A stretch of 64,000 bases of DNA from Trichomonas vaginalis G3 (GCF_026262505.1 NC_067203.1:26765411-26829410), one strand, 5' to 3'; positions 37,681 to 48,974 are shown, numbered from the stretch's first letter. Notes: generated from the letters alone by a model not told the origin. Program-made: numbers and translations.

Positions 37681-38073
37681 GTGTCATTCTGGGAGACATT
37701 GCCACTGCATGTCTCCCACAATGGCACAATGTTCCGCATTCATAACTTGAATGCGGAACTTTGACCGACAAGAGTGCATAACACACTCTTGTCGGTCTGC
37801 ACATATCATTCCTGGAGACATTGCCTCTGGATGGCACAATTTTTTGCAATCACTTTGTGATTGCAAAACAATGACCGACAAGAGTGCATTATGCACTCCT
37901 GTCGGTCACAAAGTGTCATTCTGGGAGACATTGCCACTGCATGTCTCCCACAATGGCACAATATTCCTTTGAGAAAGGCCTGGAAGGGGGTCTTTTCTCA
38001 AGGTCAGGGCCCCCTTCTAGACTTTCTGGTCCTGGAAGGAGCGCTTCTGACTGGTCTGTGCGCTCCTTCCAGG
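37681..38073. repeat. GC-rich island of about nine stem-loops
   Basis: Stem-loops in order: 37681-37727 (19-bp stem, two mismatches), 37731-37759 (12-bp perfect), 37763-37797 (14-bp perfect, GACCGACAAGAGTG), a degenerate copy at 37801-37840, 37842-37868 (12-bp perfect), 37873-37907 (17-bp, one mismatch, GACCGACAAGAGTGCAT), 37913-37959 (repeat of the first), a GGAAGGGGG/CCCCCTTC pair near 37982-38018, and 38031-38073 (14-bp perfect, CCTGGAAGGAGCGC). Modules repeat in order A-B-C. The surrounding DNA is very AT-rich. No frame or known RNA recognised. Confidence 0.85.
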
Positions 38074-38099
38074 AAGATCAGTAGATTGCGCCAATAAGC

Positions 38100-39480
38100 T
38101 CCTATCAACAAATTTTGACTAAAAATATAAAGTATTCTTTTGTGATTTATCAAATAGCTCAATTTTAAAATAGATTTGATTCTAATAATAAATTGAATGA
38201 GTTTCGCTTACGTTTAGAATTTAATGATTTTTTCGTTCACAGAAGAGTCATTGATATCCAATATCACAAAACAGCAAAGACACACCATAATAAATGATAT
38301 TGAAGCTAAATATTACATATTTCAACATATCTAAAAAATTATTAAGATTAGATCTCAGGCAATGCCGAGCAGTTTCCTAAATCTTTTCATATTGCAAATT
38401 ATATATATTCTCACGAAGCAACATGAACTAGACTGTCCGAATTTAAATTCAAATAAAAATCTAATTCCAAAGATTTTCTTACAATATGTAATCTCGGTGT
38501 TGATTACTCGAATACAAAGGATGCACGTAATTTACAAATAGTTGCATTAACAGTAGTACAACAAAAATTTGATTTTTAGCTTGTCACTTGATATATAAAA
38601 ATTGCAAAAACTCAATCAAAAATAGGATTTGGACAGCTTTTTAAAATTGTGAGAAAAATTCTATCGGCACATTCTATTCAATTTTAAAGTATTTCTTTCA
38701 TATTCCAATCGATTATTCAATAATTGCCAATCACAAATTTTAGTTCAAAATTCAAAAAATCCCTAATTTTAATTTCAGATGAAATCTCGCAAAAAGAACA
38801 TTGTTTTAACCATATAAATATATATTTTATATATTGTATAGTGATTTTTTAATATTTTTATGAGTAAAATCGAGAGTGAGGAAATGTGGACTACAAAAAA
38901 CGATAGAAATGAATAGTTTACATGGAAATTCTATAGTTACAAGTATTCAATGTCACTTTTGTGCTCGAGATTTTGATTCTAGTATATTTTGAATGAAAAT
39001 AATTTAAGAACCTTTCATCATAGAAGGATATGAAAATGGTTGAATGTGATATGATTATATAGTTCACTATATAGTACACTTTGATTTCCCAATATTTAAA
39101 ATAAATATTTTAGAGTTTTTTTCTACCAAAAGCTCAATACATTTATGTATGTGTGTCAGTATGTAATAATGAATCGTAATTCCCCATATATGTTGAGAAA
39201 TACAAAATGTTGATAGAAATTTATTTTTGATTACTATTCCTTTGAATGGTTGAGCGTTGAATTGATCATGCATGGATATATTTTTGATGTTCGAATTTTA
39301 GCAATTATGAAGTGTATCGTAAGTGATAAAAATTAAACCGAGCAATCAAATGGAATTTCAAAAATATTTCTAGAGTGCTTATGCATATCAATTTTGAGTT
39401 AGCAGAAATGAGATTTGGTAAGTGTTTACAAATCAAAACAATAATTCAAAGTGAATATAAATAGCTGGAAGAATTATATT
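38100..39480. other. AT-rich intergenic DNA, nothing recognised
   Basis: No convincing gene, RNA or repeat is seen here. Likewise 37,250-37,640 and 39,700-40,290 hold only AT-rich sequence. Confidence 0.6.
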
Positions 39481-39491
39481 CTAGTTCTACA

Positions 39492-39683
39492 TCAGCTAAC
39501 AAAAATGTTATCCTCCTCGCATAAAATCAAAACTAAATCAATGAGATTGGATGTTAAAGTTCCGAGATCTGGGTATTCTTCCTCCCATGCAAGCTTAGTT
39601 TGACTATATGTCATACCTTCGGCGCGACAATTGATGATAAACTTTTGTTGTCTACCAAGAAATTCGACTGTGAGAAATTCCAT
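39492..39683 (-). CDS. Possible small protein, 63 aa
   Basis: Reads MEFLTVEFLGRQQKFIINCR and contains a helix-turn-helix-like stretch (AEGMTYSQTKLAWEEEYPDL). It could be a small gene or the remnant of a transposase-type DNA-binding domain. There is no neighbour support, and the isolated position makes it doubtful. Confidence 0.25.
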   Translation of the reverse strand: MEFLTVEFLGRQQKFIINCRAEGMTYSQTKLAWEEEYPDLGTLTSNLIDLVLILCEEDNIFVS

Positions 39684-40303
39684 TTTTAATTTTAAACGAG
39701 CACTTGAGCCACGTTTTATCTGACTTCACCAGCCAAAAAGCCCCTGTACTAAGTGTCATGTTTTTGTTTATTTTAAAGTTTCTGCCATGTAATGGTTTAC
39801 ATTGCAAATTTTTTGAATACTTTACATCACCATAAAATGACAGTACAAGGCTAGTTTATCGGTACAAGGCTCTTGAAATCAAAAGTTGGCCAAATTGAAT
39901 AAACATCAATCTTCGCAGGTATCAATCTTATTTTATTCAAAAATTGTTGTACCGATAAAATCATTGTAAACATTTTCAATAAAATGCAATCAGAAATTCG
40001 TCAAATAAAAATAGTATAATCATGGTATCCTAATACTAGTAAGTATGTGTGATGATTGTGTTTTTGACATATTTCTATTATTTTTTGTGAATGATTGGGC
40101 CTTTTTTCTTTTCAATTTTTCTGAGTTCTCTTGAAACTGTAATAATAAAAATCAATTTTATTATATTATTAATATATATGATATTTCCTGCATATTTTAT
40201 TTTATATCGCTCAGTCTGAAATTGTGAGAGTTTTTTCAATAAATTCGGTTGAATTTGACATAGCCAGCAAATCAATTGAAAGCTTGAACCTCTCACAATT
40301 ACT

Positions 40304-40311
40304 TCACTTTT
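40304..40311 (+). promoter_or_regulatory. Initiator-like TCACTTTT
   Basis: TCACTTTT about 25 bp before the ATG at 40333 fits the trichomonad initiator TCAYWT that IBD proteins bind. Similar motifs: 41616-41621, 45396-45403 (minus), 46563-46568 (minus), 54848-54854 (minus) and 58984-58989. Confidence 0.55.
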
Positions 40312-40332
40312 TTCGAGTCTCAACTCTTTTCC

Positions 40333-40782
40333 ATGCCTGAGATTTTATACCAAGCAGTAGATGATAATGCTCCATTTGTTGAATCATACCAGTTCAATTC
40401 AAAGCCAGTTTTCTACGATTTTGATAGCGAATCTTCTTGCGACAACACTTTCGATAGTGACTTCTCATCATCTGACGAGACAAGTAACTACAATCCATAT
40501 GAAGGAGTTGCAGAAGCAGGTGAACTTGATTGTCAATATGTTATTTCGACCCCAGATGTTCTCTCCAAGAAATCCATTTACAATATCCCACCTCCATTTG
40601 AAGAGGCAAAGGAAATGTTCACATACACTCTCGAAGACGGTTCAAAACTTATAATGGAAAACCCACTTCCTAACTTCTTGCCAATGGAAGTTTTAATAGA
40701 TGTTGTTTCTAAAGCATCTTCATCATCAGACGATCTCGAATCTAGTGAAAATGATGACGAGATTGAAGTACAATTGAACTAA
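40333..40782 (+). CDS. Acidic Ser/Asp-rich protein, 149 aa
   Basis: Strongly acidic with clusters of Ser-Asp-Glu (FDSDFSSSDETS around residue 43, SSSSDDLESSENDDEIE at the end), typical of casein-kinase-2 target regions. No membrane span or catalytic motif. The start is supported by a nearby initiator-like TCACTTTT. It stands alone with large spacers on both sides. I do not recognise a family; a disordered regulatory or adaptor protein is possible. Confidence 0.65.
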   Translation: MPEILYQAVDDNAPFVESYQFNSKPVFYDFDSESSCDNTFDSDFSSSDETSNYNPYEGVAEAGELDCQYVISTPDVLSKKSIYNIPPPFEEAKEMFTYTLEDGSKLIMENPLPNFLPMEVLIDVVSKASSSSDDLESSENDDEIEVQLN

Positions 40783-41623
40783 GGTTTGTTCATTTTTGGT
40801 CCATTTATATATACTTTGTTGGAGAATTTACATGTATTTCCCCAACCTTCGGATTTGTTTTTATTTTATATTTACGGTTATATATGTTTAATAAAGGATA
40901 CCTCTTAATTTAAGGGATTTTCTTATCTTCCTTCATTATTTATTTAATATGATGCCTACAAATGAGTCGCATTTTTCATTTTGATTGAATAAACAGTGAT
41001 TAACATCTCAAGGACATAAAATATAATTAAATATCGAATTTAATAAATGTGCTGGAGCTAAGTCAAGAATAAATAACATTAATAAAGGGATATCAGAAAT
41101 TTTTTGAAAATGCGTAGTTGGGACCTTCTATTTAACACATTCCGTTAATCTAATTAGATTGGATCTAAAAACATATATTATCGTTTCGATATCAAAAATA
41201 TTGTGTTGAAACTTATTAAATTTCATAATAACATTTCCATATTTCAAAAATATCTTATTAATCTATGAATTCTATCAATTTAAAACTATCATTTAATAAT
41301 GATATCCCCCTGAAAATTGAAATTTAATATTGGAAATTCCAAAAAAAAATTCGATTTTCAAAAAATGATATTCAACTCTTAGGACCCTTTATTGATATTT
41401 TATAATTTCTAATTTTTTTGGATTTTGAAAATGGTAGCAGACACAATTCTTTTCTGATATTAGTGCTAAATTTGAAGAAATTTTAACTCTTTTCCATTCT
41501 TTTGGTAAGATTCTAGTATTTTATTAAATATTTCAATTTAATCTTAACAATAAACTCTGTTATCCAGTCTAACAATGGGAATTCCCAAATTGAATTTGGA
41601 AAACAAAAAGTGACATCATATCA
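40783..41623. other. Intergenic DNA, no gene seen
   Basis: AT-rich spacer between two plus-strand genes. Only the initiator-like TCATAT just before the next ATG stands out. Confidence 0.6.
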
Positions 41624-42898
41624 ATGTCGAAGCCATTATCTTTTCAATGTCACATGAAGAATACAATTAAAGACGTCTTCCTATCTCGTGGATATACTGA
41701 AATTCCATGTGCAGAGGAAGAGGATGAAGACGAAAATATGGAATGGGATTTTATTTGGGCAAGTAGGGCTTGGATAGGAGCACATATGCTAGGACCATCC
41801 CCAATAGTCTTGAGACCAAATCAACGCGTCAACCATTTTCCTAATTCTTTCGAATTAACCCGAAAAGATTTAATGGCAAAAAATCTCATGAAACTCAGTC
41901 GAGAATTAAGGAAGACAGGTCAAGAATCTACAATGGATTTCTTTCCACAAACATTCGTTCTACCAAATGATTGGATGAGGCTTCGCCAAGAAATTCATGG
42001 TTGTAACGATATTTGGATAGCAAAACCAGTAGGTGGATCCATGGGTTCTGGAATTGTATTCCTTCAAAGTGAACAAGAAGCAGTCAAATTCAATAATTCG
42101 AATAACAACAAAATGAATTCAGCGGAAACACCAGAAGATAGAATGAAATGCACTTACGTTGTTCAGAAATACATTCCAAATCCATATCTCGTTGGAGGCC
42201 GAAAATTTGATATCAGATTATACGCTTTGACTCTTTCTTTCAATCCACTCATCGTTTACATTTACAGAGGAGGATTCTGTAGGTTCTCTTCTCAGCCATT
42301 TTCTATGAAATCTTTCGATCGTGACGTTCATTTGACAAATATTGCAGTTCAAACTCATTCAGAAGCTTACAATCCTCGCCATGGTTGCAAGTGGGATACA
42401 CATAGTCTCAGAACTTACTTTATCCATCGCCATGGCGTTGAACTTACAAATCGACTCTTTACAGCAATTCAATCAATCATCTTGAACTCTCTTCTTTCAG
42501 TTTTATCATCGGTTATACCAGACAAGCATTGCTACGAACTTTACGGTTACGATATCTTAATTACAGACGATCTTCGTCCGTGGTTGATCGAAGTCAATGC
42601 ATCACCTAGTTTAGATGCAAATACAGAAGAGGACTACGATATGAAATTCAGTATGCTCAATGAAATGCTTGATTTGGTTCAATTATACCAAAACAGAGAA
42701 GAAAATCAAGACATGCCATTACACTATGGAGGTTATGATCTTGCCTGGAATAACGCTCCCGTCGTCGCTAAGACTTCAACAAACTGTACTTCATATCTTG
42801 GTTGTAACTGTCCAGTTAAAGGCTCTCCGAATAATCCATACCGTACTAAAGACAGCAAGTTTGTTGTTAAAAAGATTCCAGCCCTTAACAAGAAATAA
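41624..42898 (+). CDS. Tubulin-tyrosine-ligase-like protein (TTLL9-type)
   Basis: 424-residue TTL-family ATP-grasp enzyme that adds glutamate or glycine to tubulin tails in axonemes and cytoskeleton. Visible motifs: WIAKPVGGSMGSGI (residues 131-144, ATP binding), VVQKYIPNPYLVGGRKFDIR (179-198), HLTNIAVQ (236-243) and LYGYDILITDDLRPWLIEVN (306-325) with ASPS after it. Length and the 'GRKFDIR...HLTN' arrangement fit TTLL9-like polyglutamylases. The end is Lys/Pro-rich. Initiator-like TCATAT lies at 41616. Activity and chain type are inferred from family. Confidence 0.9.
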   Translation: MSKPLSFQCHMKNTIKDVFLSRGYTEIPCAEEEDEDENMEWDFIWASRAWIGAHMLGPSPIVLRPNQRVNHFPNSFELTRKDLMAKNLMKLSRELRKTGQESTMDFFPQTFVLPNDWMRLRQEIHGCNDIWIAKPVGGSMGSGIVFLQSEQEAVKFNNSNNNKMNSAETPEDRMKCTYVVQKYIPNPYLVGGRKFDIRLYALTLSFNPLIVYIYRGGFCRFSSQPFSMKSFDRDVHLTNIAVQTHSEAYNPRHGCKWDTHSLRTYFIHRHGVELTNRLFTAIQSIILNSLLSVLSSVIPDKHCYELYGYDILITDDLRPWLIEVNASPSLDANTEEDYDMKFSMLNEMLDLVQLYQNREENQDMPLHYGGYDLAWNNAPVVAKTSTNCTSYLGCNCPVKGSPNNPYRTKDSKFVVKKIPALNKK

Positions 42899-43087
42899 TG
42901 TCTCATATTATATTTTGTTGTTTTGTTATAAAATTTGACTATTTTTAATGCACCACACTTTTGGATATCAGATACATTATCCATTATTCAAGTTAGTTTG
43001 AAAAAAAAAAAGAAAAAATAATCATAAAATAAATAAAGAGAGAAAGATGATTTACGTAAATCACCATTAATATAAATAATACAAGGG

Positions 43088-43744
43088 TTATAATCCAAGA
43101 TCTATAAGAGAATTTATTTCGAACTCTATATCATTAAATAAAGAATAAGTATTTTCTTCAGCTGCTGGTTGCTTTGTATTTGTTGTAGCCTTCTTAGCAT
43201 CATCTGACTTAACTGGTTCAGCAATTGGAGAAGAATAACTCTTTATGGACTCACAGTCAGATTGTTCAGATAGAACAACTGATGAGACATCATTTAATGG
43301 AACTGGGGATCTAAGAGTCCATTGTCTTAACTCTGATGGGTTTTCCTTCAACATCGGAATCATTCCAATGATGTTTGCAGTGGCTTCACTTCGTTCAAGG
43401 CCATAATTGAAGCCAAGTTTATGAAGTGATCCATTTATAGATGATTTGCACTTTCCAATGAATAATCTGAGTTGATGTGTATTGATTGCAATTGAGCCAT
43501 TGCCGAAGAAGCAGATTCCTGCTACAAGGCACCTCTTCCAATCTTCACAATCTCCTCTTTGGCAGAAATTCTTAAGAAGTTGAAGAATATCTGCAAAATT
43601 TTCATTGCTTTTATTGCGAATGTTCTTTCCAATTGAGGCTAGGAGTGTTGTTCTGATATACATATACTGATACATATCAGTTGAGTTTAAAAGAGCCCAG
43701 AATTTTGGATATTCGGAAAGAGCAATGCAATCTTTTTTCAACAT
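43088..43744 (-). CDS. Initiator-binding-domain (IBD) transcription factor
   Basis: Residues ~10-130 match the trichomonad-specific IBD winged-helix domain known from IBP39. EYPKFWALLN lies near the start, then CEDWKRCLVAGICFF and the hallmark AINTHQLRLFIGKCKSSING (86-105) with LGFNYG after it. The C-terminal ~85 residues are Ser/Lys/Thr-rich and probably disordered, ending in a short acidic helix that could contact polymerase II, as described for IBP39. It would bind TCAYWT initiators such as those seen in this window. The family is large in trichomonads. Confidence 0.82.
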   Translation of the reverse strand: MLKKDCIALSEYPKFWALLNSTDMYQYMYIRTTLLASIGKNIRNKSNENFADILQLLKNFCQRGDCEDWKRCLVAGICFFGNGSIAINTHQLRLFIGKCKSSINGSLHKLGFNYGLERSEATANIIGMIPMLKENPSELRQWTLRSPVPLNDVSSVVLSEQSDCESIKSYSSPIAEPVKSDDAKKATTNTKQPAAEENTYSLFNDIEFEINSLIDLGL

Positions 43745-44916
43745 AATTTTTGATTTTAGGTAATAATCGTCTCAATTGAAAATCATTTTCAATTTTGAGA
43801 GGGATACCGTCAAACTCAAATTTATTTCCATTGAAGATAAGTGATTTTTATAGTTTAATTGAACTCATATACTATTATGCAATTTTTGAAATAACGTAAG
43901 ATTTCAGAGTATATTGAAAATAACTTATTGAATTCTTTTTCCATATATTTAAAAGTTCTATAATATAGACTATTTCAAGCATTTCGAACTCCAATTTATT
44001 TTATTTTCAATTAAAAATGGATGAAATATATTTCTATAATATATCAAGCAATAGATCACTCACTTACCAATAGTTTAAATATTGAAACCTTAGAAATAAA
44101 TGCAACATGATTCAAGATTACGAATTCCAATGAAAAGAGCTTCATTACAAAAGGGAACTATTATTCTTGAAGGAAATAAGCTAAATTATTCATTGACCCG
44201 GTAGAAGCTTCAAATAAGTAAATATTTTCTGAAACCTATCTCCTATTGAAAAATATTGGTTCTTTTTTGGACAGCCATAACACATTGATTTTTTTGAAAT
44301 ATAATAAAAGCATGATCTGAGATTCATTGCAAAGATATGAAATAATTGCAAATTTTTCTAGTCATTTCATTTGAAAACATATTGTTTCTATCCTTTAAAT
44401 CATACAAAACATAATGTACTCAGTGATAAAACCATCATTTTAGATTTTCAGGTACTTCGGACCACTTCAATATGAAAAATTTGTTTTCATTTTAAATCAT
44501 TTATTATCGATCTCATAGTGTTGTACTTCATTGCAGTTGATGATAAAATCATATCGATTGTTTTATATCAAATATTTATTTTTTCCTTTGGTTGTTCACT
44601 GCTAATAGTTAGAGGTCATGAAAAAAATTTATGTTTTTGGCAATATATTTCATGTTAGAAAAAAAGATTTCGATAATTTTTTTTGAATACTAAAATTTAT
44701 TTTACAAACATTATAAATTCAACATGAAGATCAATGATTGCATATATCAATCATCAAAGTTCCAAGATCAACTCATAACATTTTCCAAACTCAAATTAGT
44801 AAGCAATTAAAGCATTATGAGACTCTATAAACAAGAACACAGGTAATACACGAAGGAAAAACTAATATGACAATCTAGAAACAAAGGGAAAAATCTGATT
44901 GGAAAAAATATGGAGA
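43745..44916. other. Intergenic DNA, no gene seen
   Basis: 1.2 kb of AT-rich sequence without a convincing frame, RNA or repeat. Confidence 0.6.
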
Positions 44917-45390
44917 TCAGTCATCGGAATCAGTAAAATCGCTTTCGACCTGAACGGCTCCTTGGATTATATGCTGTGGTAAGTTATTATTATTCTTATC
45001 AGAATCATCATTCAAGTTCTGGAAAGAAATTGCATAGATCGGTCTGAGCTTTGCAATTCCAGTACCGAGCTTGAAGGTATTGGGAAGCTCATAATGCATT
45101 TTGGAAGGCGAAGCATTGTTTTCGACTTTACGCGATTTTTTAGATAATAAGAACGAAAACTTACTTGTCTCCCGCTTTGGCGTTTCCGCTTTCACGGCGC
45201 CAATTGAACTCACACTAGGTGAAGGAGGAATAAAAACATTTTTATCCATATAATTATTATTTTTGACTTGTTTCTTTACTTGATCGAAGAACAAGTCATC
45301 AATCGAGAGAGATGTAGGTATCATCGTAGCTAGCTTCTTAGCCATAATGAGACCTTCATAAATATCTTGTTCATTATGATTAGATTCCAT
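44917..45390 (-). CDS. Unknown Ser/Lys-rich protein, 157 aa
   Basis: Low-complexity regions dominate: a Pro/Ser stretch (FIPPSPSVSSIGAVKAETPK), a basic patch (FLLSKKSRKVE) and an acidic C-terminus (QVESDFTDSDD). There is no membrane span or enzyme motif. The start is supported by an initiator-like TCACTTTT on the gene strand (45396-45403) only 6 bp upstream. Likely a phosphorylated, largely disordered protein; family not recognised. Confidence 0.6.
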   Translation of the reverse strand: MESNHNEQDIYEGLIMAKKLATMIPTSLSIDDLFFDQVKKQVKNNNYMDKNVFIPPSPSVSSIGAVKAETPKRETSKFSFLLSKKSRKVENNASPSKMHYELPNTFKLGTGIAKLRPIYAISFQNLNDDSDKNNNNLPQHIIQGAVQVESDFTDSDD

Positions 45391-46075
45391 TTAAAAAAAG
45401 TGAAGTAAAAAATTTTATTGAAATTTTTTTGGGCAAAATTTTGACGGTTTTTCAAATTTTGCAGACATAATAAAAGTAATACAAAATCAAAATAATTAAA
45501 ATTTTTAGACAAAAAAATTTTCAAAGCTTTCAAAATTTTGTCGTATTTTTTTTGATTTTCTATAAATTATGTTAATTAAAAATATTATAATTCCACCACA
45601 AAAAGTGACAAATTGTTAATTTGTTATGGACTAATATTTTTAATAAATAATCATTGGAACAAAATTATACAATAAAATAAATCAAGTTTTATGGAATTTA
45701 TTGATAATTTAATGAGTTCAAAAGCAAAACTTTCACAGAATCTGTTTCTTATCAAGAATTTATAATGATATCTATAGTACTTGCTAAACATTTATCTATT
45801 CTAATGATTTTAATCCTGAAAAATTAAAATCGTGCATTCAGTTGATAAAACCGAGTGAGAAGTAGGCAGCTATAATGTATTCAACTTACTTTATAATTAC
45901 ATTGCGTTTCAATGAACATTCGCATATATCTCCGAGAAATGTCATCAAATTCAATTATTTCTGAGTAATAGAAGTAAATTAAAACAAACAATGACAATAA
46001 ACATATAATTTATACAAATATCTACAAACAAGAATGATTAAATAAAGAGACCAATGTTCAATCAGCTCTGATCTA
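45391..46075. other. Intergenic DNA, no gene seen
   Basis: AT-rich; apart from the initiator-like motif of the upstream gene nothing is recognised. Confidence 0.6.
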
Positions 46076-46558
46076 TTACTTCAGAAGCTGTAAAGGTGTA
46101 AAGCCGCATGTATCGCGCAAATTGATATCAATACCTAAATTAGCTACATAGCGAAGGTTGCTGAGGGAGGAACTTAAAGCGCAATAATGAAGAGCATTTC
46201 GCCCTTCTTTAGAAATAGAACTAACATTTACACCTTGAGATATAAGGAACTGAATAATTTCGATTGATGAGAACCTGCAAGCGTAATGAAATGCATTCAT
46301 TCCAAGAGAATCAGAAGTATTGAGATCAACCCCAAAGGAAATAAGGATTTTTATCAATGAAAGGTCACTAAGTAAGATTGCAAGATGCAATAAACTTACT
46401 CCGTTCTCCATCTTTTCGTTAACATTCTCTCCATTATATAATAAATGTTTGAGTTTTTGTTGGTCATGAGTTAAAATTGCTTTGTGTAGCTCAGTTGGAT
46501 TCTGACCTGACATAATGCTATCAATATCTTCTGCACTTGCTCTTCTTTCTTTCTTCAT
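46076..46558 (-). CDS. Ankyrin-repeat protein, 160 aa
   Basis: After a short charged start (MKKERRASAEDIDSIMSGQN) come four to five ankyrin repeats with canonical features: PTELHKAIL, GVSLLHLAILLSDLSLIKIL, GMNAFHYACRFSSIEIIQFL, GRNALHYCALS and GFTPLQLLK. Ankyrin stacks bind partner proteins, which cannot be named here. The initiator-like TCATTA lies 5-10 bp upstream. It is a short member of a family that is very large in trichomonads. Confidence 0.85.
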   Translation of the reverse strand: MKKERRASAEDIDSIMSGQNPTELHKAILTHDQQKLKHLLYNGENVNEKMENGVSLLHLAILLSDLSLIKILISFGVDLNTSDSLGMNAFHYACRFSSIEIIQFLISQGVNVSSISKEGRNALHYCALSSSLSNLRYVANLGIDINLRDTCGFTPLQLLK

Positions 46559-47072
46559 TTTCTAATGATAAAATTCAAAAGATTTAAATCCTCTGAATTA
46601 ACGTGCTTCTCAAACGTTCTCAGTCGTTAAATGTAAGATATAGATATGGAAAGAAAAAATATTAAACAGGAAAAAATATTCAAATCAGTTAATTGAAAGC
46701 AACGTTTTTATTTTGAATGATTTACAGGATAAATTATGACTTTGAACGAAATCATAATGTAAAGATTTTATCTAAAATTACTGAATACAATGGTGTTGGA
46801 ATAGCTTTCAAGGTATAATCATTTCTTGACTTATTTCCTGAGGTTTCGACTTTTTTTTATAAAATTATTCCAAAAGAGATATACGTGATTACCATCTTAT
46901 GTTGACTAGCAGATGGTGTAAGAAAACGTCAAAAATTGACATATTTAAAAAGAAATCTTTGAAAATCGTTCAAGCATAAATAGAACTCATAAATTTTGTT
47001 AATTCACAGTCAAACAATAGTTTAACTCGGGTTAAATGTGAAAACGAGAGAGAATTATGATCGCTAATTTAA

Positions 47073-48509
47073 GGCTCCACGTTCATAAATTGAGAGGGTC
47101 GTAATCCTCCTTTTTTTTAATGGCCCATGACTCCGTGAATACCCAAAGCCAAGGGGTCGGAGTATGACCAAATGAAACTGTAGCTTCAACAGCACAAAAA
47201 AGGGTTTTTCGTCGAAAACCTTGGTAATTTACCTCCGAGATCTAATAAATTTCGAAAAATCGAAAGTTGATCTTATTTGCTTTACTTACCCATAAGCTCT
47301 TAAACTGCACCATTGTTTTTCCTTATTTGCAATATTTATTTCATTCTCGATAAATAACTTCTACAAATCATATATACACATTAAGATATCTTTTATTACA
47401 CATAAAGAGTAAAATTCTGAAACTATACAGAATTCTTTTGAAGATTTTGTGCATATTTCAAATCATCTATAATAATTAGAGTTTGTTTCATTTTATTCTA
47501 TACCAATCAATTGAAAGTTTTAGTAATTCAAATAAAAATAGTTTACTAATATTTTGTGTATAATGACTATCTTAAAAAGCAAAAAATAAGATATATTTTT
47601 TTGAAATAATTTCGATTTCGAAAAAAAGTTTTATGTTCGGCAAATGAACTTCAAAACAAGGTTTATTATAGGGAATTCTAACCATTATACTATGCACTTA
47701 TGGACTCCAAAATTAATTTTCAAGTATTTGATCGCGCCCAAACCCCAAGGTCCGTTGTTTGGTGAATATGAAGAAACAGTGCAGACCACTATTATTTTCT
47801 ATCCGTAGACTCACATGATTTATATACAAAAGTTCGTAATTTTTGATTATATTAGTATTTTGGAATATATTGCTTTTCCTAATAAAAAATCAATAAAATA
47901 CAATATTCATATATATTAAAATATTATCCATTTCATATCAACCCTTGATTGAAGATAATCGACATCAAGAAATTTTCTAGTTCATTCAAATCAAAAACTG
48001 AACTGATCATTACAATTTTGATATTATACAGATAATATTTTAATATTTATAAAAGCCAAATTCCAGTTTTTTAGGAAATTGGCAATCTACTTTTCAGATT
48101 TGGGAAACTTTTGTTTCTCTGGAATCCTTGTCTTATAAGGGATATTTCAATTTTTTATGCGCGGGGATGGGTTTTGAGATTTTGTATCTTTCATAAAAAT
48201 GAAAAAGTATGTGATAATTAGTTTCTCCTAATATTGCGATTAGTCATGCTGCAATCAGAATTTAAAAAAATTTCTCACCGATGTAAATATGTCAATTTTT
48301 TCCAAAATTGATTTTGGACGAAAAAAACCAAGTTTTTTCAAATTAGATATTTATTCAATTTGAGTGCTACCAATAGATCCCTCTAATAATGTAGATGATG
48401 GATCAGGTGTCTGTTCATTCCAAAAGCAAACATATGTGGCTACAAATGCACTTTTAGGTGCAATCTTAATTGAATGCCCTCTCAAAATTGAATGCATGAA
48501 CGTGGAGCC
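47073..48509. mobile_element. 1.44-kb TTAA-flanked DNA transposon relic
   Basis: Ends GGCTCCACGTTCAT...ATGAACGTGGAGCC are perfect 14-bp inverted repeats, and further inward both sides show a TTGAGAGGG block. Flanking TTAA stands at 47069-47072 and 48510-48513. Like the element at 22833-25105 it has TTAA duplications and a GG start, but different end sequence. The interior holds no frame above ~60 codons, so it is non-autonomous or decayed. Its right end lies ~140 bp from a tRNA gene. Confidence 0.82.
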
Positions 48510-48650
48510 TTAATGTGAGGTATGTACAATCAAGTGGGCGTTATCATACCAATATTGGAATACATTAGTTATACTTTAATGAGTGAGGAATCGTTCAATT
48601 TGACGACCACAAGTCACTCTTTTATCAAAAATAGTGAAAAAAGCAAAAAA

Positions 48651-48732
48651 CGACACGAACCAGATTTGAACTGATGCGGGACAAGCCCATGGGGACTCTA
48701 ATCCCACGCCTTAACCGCTCGGCCATCGTGCC
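48651..48732 (-). tRNA. tRNA-Ser (anticodon AGA)
   Basis: An 82-nt class II tRNA. The acceptor GGCACGA pairs with TCGTGTC, followed by discriminator G. D-arm GCCGAGCGGTTAAGGC. The anticodon stem TGGGA/CCCCA encloses loop TTAGAGT with anticodon AGA. Variable arm GGG-CTTGT-CCC. T-arm ATCAG-TTCAAAT-CTGGT. The last anticodon-stem pair would be A-C, the only mismatch. TTTTTTGCTTTTTT just downstream fits a Pol III terminator. The long variable arm and G73 support serine over leucine. Confidence 0.9.
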
Positions 48733-48974
48733 CTGACGCATGATGTATGATTCTATTATTAAAGAATAAAATTTATTCATATGATGAGATCACTTTCAAA
48801 ATAATCACATGTAACATGGAATCATACTTTCTTCGTTCAGTCGTTTAATTCTAATACCCTTATTGATATTGCCTGTTTAAAATTTTTTCCTAATTCACTA
48901 ATCTTCTAACCATCTTTCTTCATATTTCTAAAATGATTTTCATTCAATCAAATTAACGCCAAAAATCGAAAGAA

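Noticed and set aside
37661-38097. Several overlapping 60-78-codon frames in the GC-rich island
   Set aside because: They arise from repeated hairpin sequence on both strands and mirror each other; no protein signal.
40078-40323. 81-codon minus-strand frame diverging from the acidic protein
   Set aside because: Low-complexity Lys/Ile content, overlaps the promoter of the gene at 40333, no motif.
48651-48733. tRNA-Leu reading of the class II tRNA
   Set aside because: Seven-base loop alignment gives anticodon AGA with discriminator G and a seryl-type variable arm, so serine fits better.
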